Shown: piece after piece, positions 59,867 to 64,000 of the stretch
Position numbering within the stretch: position 1 is the stretch's first letter
How the letters are laid out: each line of letters begins with the position of its first letter
DNA from: JAPOXR01 sp965219635
Lineage (GTDB): Bacteria; Pseudomonadota; Alphaproteobacteria; Rhodobacterales; Rhodobacteraceae
Assembly (NCBI GenBank): GCA_965219635.1
Contig: OZ244783.1
Span: forward strand, 1,922,001-1,986,000
Reading direction: 5' to 3'
DNA length: 64,000 bases
The notes under the pieces: generated by a model
What the model saw: the letters and a program-made list of their open reading frames with translations, nothing else
Databases searched by the model: none
Told to the model about the DNA's origin: nothing
Position numbers and translations under genes: made by a program

Positions 59867-60258
59867 GTCTCAATCCTCCAGATAACTGCCCCGTGAACGC
59901 TGCAATCACTTTTCACCGCATACAATATCATTGTCAACATTAGACTTGCGCAATACCTGCCCCCTTTGAAGACGCATAATTCCGGCCTGGCTACATGCCA
60001 TCAACCTCGAAGAAGCGATTGCAAGTCCCTGCCCTGCAAGAATTCCGCCTCACTGTCCCGGTCTGGAGACTGGGATCAGCAACAAGCCTCGCCGCATCAT
60101 CCTCCTTCCAATGGCAGGATCATGTTTAATCTTAGGTTGGCTGCAGGCCGGTTGCTTTCAACTCCAACCGGGCTACCGGAGGCTGCTGAAAAGTCGAACC
60201 CTGACCACTAGCTTGCTGACTGGATCAAACGGTGCAGCGGCACCGTGCGTCGGCTGCG
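59867..60258. other. 392-base region upstream of the aldehyde dehydrogenase
   Basis: Promoter region of the minus-strand aldehyde dehydrogenase and end of the dehydrogenase operon. No gene recognised. It contains the operator-like element at 59929-59939, and on the minus strand TTGACA (59938-59933) as a possible -35 box. Confidence 0.5.
59929..59939. promoter_or_regulatory. CATTGTCAACA element, candidate operator
   Basis: The element sits about 65 bases before the aldehyde dehydrogenase start and overlaps a -35-like TTGACA of the minus strand. It differs at one position from the element at 55002-55012 upstream of the TRAP operon. Confidence 0.4.
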
Positions 60259-61242
60259 TCAATCGAAGATATTGTCGATTGGCGGCCGACCGTCGACAAG
60301 AACCCGCCGGATTTCACTGGCGGCATGAACCGCCATTGCGACCTGTGCCTCGAGAGTCATTGCTGCGACATGCGGGGTCGTCAGGATGTTAGGCTCACCG
60401 AAGACCGGATCGCCAAAATCGGGAGGCTCGACTTCAAAAACATCCAATGCAGCGCCCCCTAACCGCCGGTTCTGAACAGCCCGCACCAACGCGCCGGTGT
60501 CGACCAGTCCTCCCCGGGAAGTATTCACCAGGATGGCACCCGGTTTCATCAGCGCCAGTTTCGCTTCATTGATGAGATGCCTGGTATTCGGCAGTAGCGG
60601 ACAATGCAGGCTCACAATGTCGGAAACTCGCATGAGTTCATCAAGGCCAAGAGCGTCAAAGCTGCAATCTTCAAGCGAACTCGGCAGGACATCATGTACG
60701 ACCACGTCAGCCCCGAAGGCATCGAACAACTTGGCTACGCGCCTGCCTATGCGGCCATACCCGACGATCCCCACGGTCGCACCGGATATCTCCCGGCCCA
60801 GGAGTTGCTCGCGTGCCCACACCCCATCGCGCTTCATCATTTCATCGCCCCGCGCGAACTTGCGCGCCGCTGCCAGCGCCAAACCCACCGTTGCCTCTGC
60901 AACAGCGTTGGCGTTTGCTGTCGATGCAATCGTGACAGGGATCCCGGCCGCCTTGATGGCGTCAAGGTCAAGGTCATCCAGGCCTACTCCATGACGGGCG
61001 ATGATCCGAAGTTTTGTCTGAGCCCTGATGACATCAGCGCCGATCCTTGCGATCTTGTGGAGCACCGCATCTGCTCCAGGAATTGCATCGATCAGGTCGT
61101 GTTTCTGCACGGGTTCGGGAAGAATGGTCAATTCGGCAAAGGTCCTGAGAATGGCCAACCCTTCTTCGCGAACATTTCCCAGAACAAGCACATTGAATTG
61201 CCTGCTCAATTCAGACCCCTGCGTAGGCGTTGAAACCACCAT
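60259..61242 (-). CDS. D-2-hydroxyacid dehydrogenase (phosphoglycerate dehydrogenase-like)
   Basis: A 327-residue NAD-dependent dehydrogenase. Seen: Rossmann loop VGIVGYGRIGRRVAKLFDAFG, catalytic Arg in VNTSRGGLVD, Glu in DVFEVEPPD and His in LTTPHVAAMT, plus ARHGVGLDDLDL in the substrate domain. The start is taken at an ATG (61242) that overlaps the preceding SDR gene by 32 bases; the frame opens further upstream at 61308. Lacks the ACT domain of long SerA. Last gene of a four-gene operon. Confidence 0.88.
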   Translation of the reverse strand: MVVSTPTQGSELSRQFNVLVLGNVREEGLAILRTFAELTILPEPVQKHDLIDAIPGADAVLHKIARIGADVIRAQTKLRIIARHGVGLDDLDLDAIKAAGIPVTIASTANANAVAEATVGLALAAARKFARGDEMMKRDGVWAREQLLGREISGATVGIVGYGRIGRRVAKLFDAFGADVVVHDVLPSSLEDCSFDALGLDELMRVSDIVSLHCPLLPNTRHLINEAKLALMKPGAILVNTSRGGLVDTGALVRAVQNRRLGGAALDVFEVEPPDFGDPVFGEPNILTTPHVAAMTLEAQVAMAVHAASEIRRVLVDGRPPIDNIFD

Positions 61243-62035
61243 CAACCGGCGTCGTCGTTCCGGTGACATAGCGCGAGGCGTCAGAGGCATACCAAATGGC
61301 AGTTCCAACCAGATCCTCGACTTCCCCGAGACGCCCCATCGGCGTCAGGTCGACAATTCGTTGGCCACGATCAGAGAGGCTTCCATCTGGATCAAACAGT
61401 GTCGGACGTGAGCGCTCGTTCGGGAAGAAACCTGGTGCGATCGCATTTACCCGCATCGATTTCGAATAGGTCTGCGCTGCATGGCTGGCCAACCATTGTG
61501 TGAAACTGGTCACAGCCGCCTTCGATGCGGCATAGGCAGGCCGACCCTCCAAAGGGCGGAATGCGTTCATGGAGGTCACATTGATGACCGACCCACCGTA
61601 ACGACTGTTGGCGATGTTTGGCCCGTAGGCCAGGCACGGCAATATCGCACCACCCATCACGTTGAGGTTGAGTGTGTCGCTCAAGGCCTTCGCTTCAAGG
61701 TCAAAAAACCCGGTCTTGCCGTCTGTCATTGCCGCCTTGATGTTTCCACCAGCACAGTTGACCAATATGTCGGTTCCGCCAAGTTGCCGTTCCACTTCAT
61801 TGGCATGAATTCGGAGAGCCTCCTCTGATAGGACGTCAACCTGGGAAACCAGAACATCGGCGCCATACTCTTTCAGAGCATCCACTAGCGCCACAATTCG
61901 CGACACTCCCGACAGATAGGTCAAGGCAAGATTGGCTCCCGCTTCCGCAAAACCGCGGGCAATGGCGCCACCAATGGCGCCTGACGCCCCGTTTATTACC
62001 GCTGTCCGGCCTTCAAGCGTGAACAGTTGGCTCAT
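61211..62035 (-). CDS. SDR oxidoreductase (D-mannonate oxidoreductase-like)
   Basis: A 274-residue classical SDR: cofactor TGxxxGIG variant NGASGAIGGAIARGF, NCAGG, catalytic Ser in INVTSMNAF and YAASK, C-terminal VTGTTTPVDGGFNAYAGV. The NCAGGN...FD and PGFFPNERSRP strings recall the SDR-type fructuronate reductase/mannonate oxidoreductase group, so a sugar-acid substrate is likely. The ATG at 62035 overlaps the previous stop (ATGA). Confidence 0.87.
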   Translation of the reverse strand: MSQLFTLEGRTAVINGASGAIGGAIARGFAEAGANLALTYLSGVSRIVALVDALKEYGADVLVSQVDVLSEEALRIHANEVERQLGGTDILVNCAGGNIKAAMTDGKTGFFDLEAKALSDTLNLNVMGGAILPCLAYGPNIANSRYGGSVINVTSMNAFRPLEGRPAYAASKAAVTSFTQWLASHAAQTYSKSMRVNAIAPGFFPNERSRPTLFDPDGSLSDRGQRIVDLTPMGRLGEVEDLVGTAIWYASDASRYVTGTTTPVDGGFNAYAGV

Positions 62036-63018
62036 AGGAACGGCTCCCATTTCGCGTGCTTCAAGGAGTCTGGATTGACTATGTGCTTGGGAACAATTCC
62101 GGCCGCCCCATCGAGGCACTGAGCCGCTGCAGTCATTGCGATCTCCCTTTGCGTTTCCAGAGTCATAGCCGCGATATGAGGAAGAACGATGCAATTCGGA
62201 AGGCCCTGAAGAGGTTCATCGGCGCGCACAGGTTCATTGACAAGCACATCGGTTGCGGCGGCGAAGATCTGATTGTTCGAAAGAGCTTTGTGCAGCGCAA
62301 TCTCGTTCACGACGCCTCCTCGCGACAGGTTCAACAGAATCGCCCGCCGCTTCATCATGGCCAGTTCGGGCGCGCCAATCAGATTCAAGGTCTCGGGGTT
62401 CAGAGGCACATGAAGCGATACGACATCGCTGTCCCGCAGCAAGGTCTCCAGATTAACAATCTCTAGCGGCAAATCCACGAGGTGCTTCGCTGAAGGCCGA
62501 GGATGATAGGCCAGTACCTTCATCCCAAGCGCCGCAACCCTTTCGACTACAGCGCGCCCAATCCTGCCGACACCAACAATTCCAAAGGTCTTTCCGGTAA
62601 TCTGAATTCCTGCAAATGAATGCCTGTCAGGCGATCCAGAAGCACAGGCGGCACTGGCCTGTGGGAGGCAACGAGCCGCTGCAAGCATCATGCCCACGGT
62701 GTACTCGGAAATCGCCTCAGTATTGACGCCGGCAGTAATACTCACAGCGATCCCATTGGCCGTCGCATAATCAATATCGACATTGCTGTAGCCTGTGCCA
62801 TGGCGCGCCACCAAGCGGAGGTTTGGAGCTGCGGCCATGAGGTCGGCATCAATGATGACCGGATCCGTCTTGGACAACATGACCTGAACAGGCGCGACAC
62901 GAGACAGGACCTCAGATCGGCTCCAGCTGCCGCATCCGACTTCGACGGTTGCGTTTTGACGCAGTAACCAAAGAGCGTCTTCATGAATCGGTTCGGTGAC
63001 GTAGATTTGAGCGCTCAT
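62032..63018 (-). CDS. D-2-hydroxyacid dehydrogenase, second copy
   Basis: A 328-residue NAD-dependent dehydrogenase of the same family as the gene at 60259. Rossmann loop FGIVGVGRIGRAVVERVA; catalytic Arg in LNLSRGGVVN, Glu in DVLVNEPV and His in VLPHIAAMT. Similarity to its neighbour is moderate at best, so this looks like recruitment of two relatives with different substrates rather than a fresh duplication. Follows the first SDR gene by 3 bases. Confidence 0.88.
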   Translation of the reverse strand: MSAQIYVTEPIHEDALWLLRQNATVEVGCGSWSRSEVLSRVAPVQVMLSKTDPVIIDADLMAAAPNLRLVARHGTGYSNVDIDYATANGIAVSITAGVNTEAISEYTVGMMLAAARCLPQASAACASGSPDRHSFAGIQITGKTFGIVGVGRIGRAVVERVAALGMKVLAYHPRPSAKHLVDLPLEIVNLETLLRDSDVVSLHVPLNPETLNLIGAPELAMMKRRAILLNLSRGGVVNEIALHKALSNNQIFAAATDVLVNEPVRADEPLQGLPNCIVLPHIAAMTLETQREIAMTAAAQCLDGAAGIVPKHIVNPDSLKHAKWEPFL

Positions 63019-63021
63019 GTG

Positions 63022-63804
63022 TCACCGGATTGTGAATCCGCCATCAACCGGAATGGTCACCCCTGTGATGTAGGAACCAAGTTCCGACGCCAGGAATACG
63101 ACGGCGTTCGCGTAATCCACTGGCTCTCCTTGCCGCTTCAATGCCAGTTTCTCCATGACTCTCTCTGTTTCACCGGGGCCGCGATAGAACATCTGGCCGT
63201 CCCGGCCACCGATCTTGGCCGTTGACGTAAATCCCGGGGCAAGCGCATTCACGGTTATATTGTGTGCGCCCAATTCACGGGCGAGCAGATTGGTTGCCAT
63301 GATCACGCCTGCCTTTGAGACGGAATACGGTCCGCGGCTGACATTGGCATTCAACCCCGTCGACGACGACAGATTTATGATTGCTCCGCCATCGCCCTGA
63401 TCAATCATCTGCCTTGCTGCGAATTGCGAACACAACACAAGACCCTTGAGATTTATGTCAAAAACCGCATTCCATTCTTCATCTGTTACTTCCATCAGTG
63501 TTTCACGGCTGGAAATTCCGGCATTGTTCACGAGAATATCGATACGGCCAAGCTCGCAAACGCAAGTTTTAGTCATGGCTTCAACTTGCTCACGCTTCGA
63601 CACGTCGCAAACAACTGTCAGGACAGATTGCCCGGCTGCTTCGATAGCAGCGCGTGTTTCGGCCAGGTTCTCGTCGTCTGCAATATCTGCGATGCAGACA
63701 TCTGCACCACACTCTGCCAGGCGTTTGGCCTGAGCGGCGCCCAACTGCCGTCCGCCCCCAGTGACAATGGCAACCTTGCCGGAAAGTGATACTTCAATAC
63801 TCAT
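63022..63804 (-). CDS. SDR-family oxidoreductase (3-oxoacyl-ACP reductase-like)
   Basis: A 260-residue classical SDR: VTGGGRQLGAAQAKRLAE cofactor loop, LVNNAGIS, catalytic Ser in NLSSSTG and YSVSK, C-terminal TGVTIPVDGGFTIR. First gene of the minus-strand set of four. Together with the second SDR and two hydroxyacid dehydrogenases it suggests stepwise oxidation/reduction of a hydroxy acid or sugar acid, probably the TRAP substrate. Specific substrate unknown. Confidence 0.88.
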   Translation of the reverse strand: MSIEVSLSGKVAIVTGGGRQLGAAQAKRLAECGADVCIADIADDENLAETRAAIEAAGQSVLTVVCDVSKREQVEAMTKTCVCELGRIDILVNNAGISSRETLMEVTDEEWNAVFDINLKGLVLCSQFAARQMIDQGDGGAIINLSSSTGLNANVSRGPYSVSKAGVIMATNLLARELGAHNITVNALAPGFTSTAKIGGRDGQMFYRGPGETERVMEKLALKRQGEPVDYANAVVFLASELGSYITGVTIPVDGGFTIR

Positions 63805-63827
63805 GACTGCGAGTCCTTCACGCCGCT

Positions 63828-63896
63828 CTCGATTGAATTACAAAACCGACTCAATTCGAGTTTTCTTGTTATTGCATGTATGGCATGGTTCATACA
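63828..63896. promoter_or_regulatory. Inverted repeats upstream of the four-dehydrogenase operon
   Basis: CTCGATTGAATT (63828-63839) and CTCAATTCGAG (63850-63860) form an imperfect inverted pair; TGTATG (63877-63882) and CATACA (63891-63896) form a perfect pair with 8 bases between. They lie between the operon start and a possible divergent gene, so operator function is plausible. Confidence 0.35.
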
Positions 63897-63939
63897 CCGG
63901 TATTGTGGCCCGCACCATTGGAAACCGACTATTCTTCTA

Positions 63940-64000
63940 ATGACTGGTTCAGCTGACAACACGATCTGCGAGCGGCTTGGAACTTTGGTTTCCGACATGA
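63940..64000 (+). CDS. Possible start of a divergent regulator gene (cut by right edge)
   Basis: An ATG at 63940 opens a frame of 20 codons that runs off the window: MTGSADNTICERLGTLVSDM. The pattern of a short leader followed by an ERLxxLVxDM helix is seen at N-termini of GntR-type regulators, and the place (divergent from a catabolic operon) fits. Evidence is too short for more. Confidence 0.3.
   Translation, partial: MTGSADNTICERLGTLVSDM

Noticed and set aside
63801..63998. Minus-strand 65-codon frame upstream of the last SDR
   Set aside because: Overlaps the promoter region with palindromes; no motif.

Overview
The window (about 58-60% G+C by eye) looks like the chromosome of a metabolically versatile alphaproteobacterium, probably Hyphomicrobiales/Rhizobiales-like. 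The basis is the contiguous hisS-hisZ-hisG block, a DnaE1-type replicase, a TauE plus TIGR02186 pair, choline-sulfatase/choline dehydrogenase genes and many ABC, TRAP and TTT importers. No rRNA, tRNA, CRISPR array, phage or intact transposon was seen. Assignments come from reading the translations by eye; no database search was possible.

Layout. 1-6.9 kb: a sugar or polyol locus with a minus-strand group (glycerol-1-phosphate dehydrogenase, HAD phosphatase, class II aldolase cut by the left edge), a plus-strand FGGY kinase and a minus-strand aldolase/SDR fusion. 7.2-12.9 kb: an operon for a Tat-exported PaoABC-like molybdenum hydroxylase followed by a 49-residue membrane peptide, a cytochrome b and two small unknown proteins. 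13.2-18.3 kb: glpD, then hisS-hisZ-hisG on the minus strand. 18.9-23.2 kb: tripartite tricarboxylate transporter (TctC and a TctA-TctB fusion) with a PrpF-type isomerase. 23.4-26.2 kb: an autotransporter-like protein with two fibronectin III domains. 26.2-27.6 kb: no recognisable gene. 27.6-30.4 kb: ribose/allose-type sugar ABC importer. 30.4-32.4 kb: small accessory patch (DUF2283-like protein, IS-end-like repeats, XRE-ImmA-like regulator with a degenerate zinc motif). 32.6-36.1 kb: dnaE.

36.4-45.7 kb: xdhA-xdhB-xdhC read into a BMP-type nucleoside ABC importer, a purine uptake and oxidation unit. 45.8-52.4 kb (minus strand): a tightly overlapped operon of betC, betA, an M19 'dipeptidase' whose metal ligands are partly replaced, a 563-residue unknown and a DUF3726 protein. 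52.8-54.5 kb: TauE/SafE exporter and TIGR02186 protein. 55-58 kb: TRAP importer dctPQM with a readable promoter and operator-like palindromes. 58.4-63.8 kb (minus strand): aldehyde dehydrogenase, then an overlapping set of two SDRs and two 2-hydroxyacid dehydrogenases. A possible regulator starts at the right edge.

Common themes are uptake of small organic solutes and their oxidation. In the TTT, sugar-ABC and TRAP operons a strong intercistronic hairpin separates the binding-protein gene from the permease gene. The best candidates for something undescribed are the PaoABC-like enzyme wired to its own cytochrome b, and the choline operon carrying a metal-site-altered M19 protein with an unknown partner.
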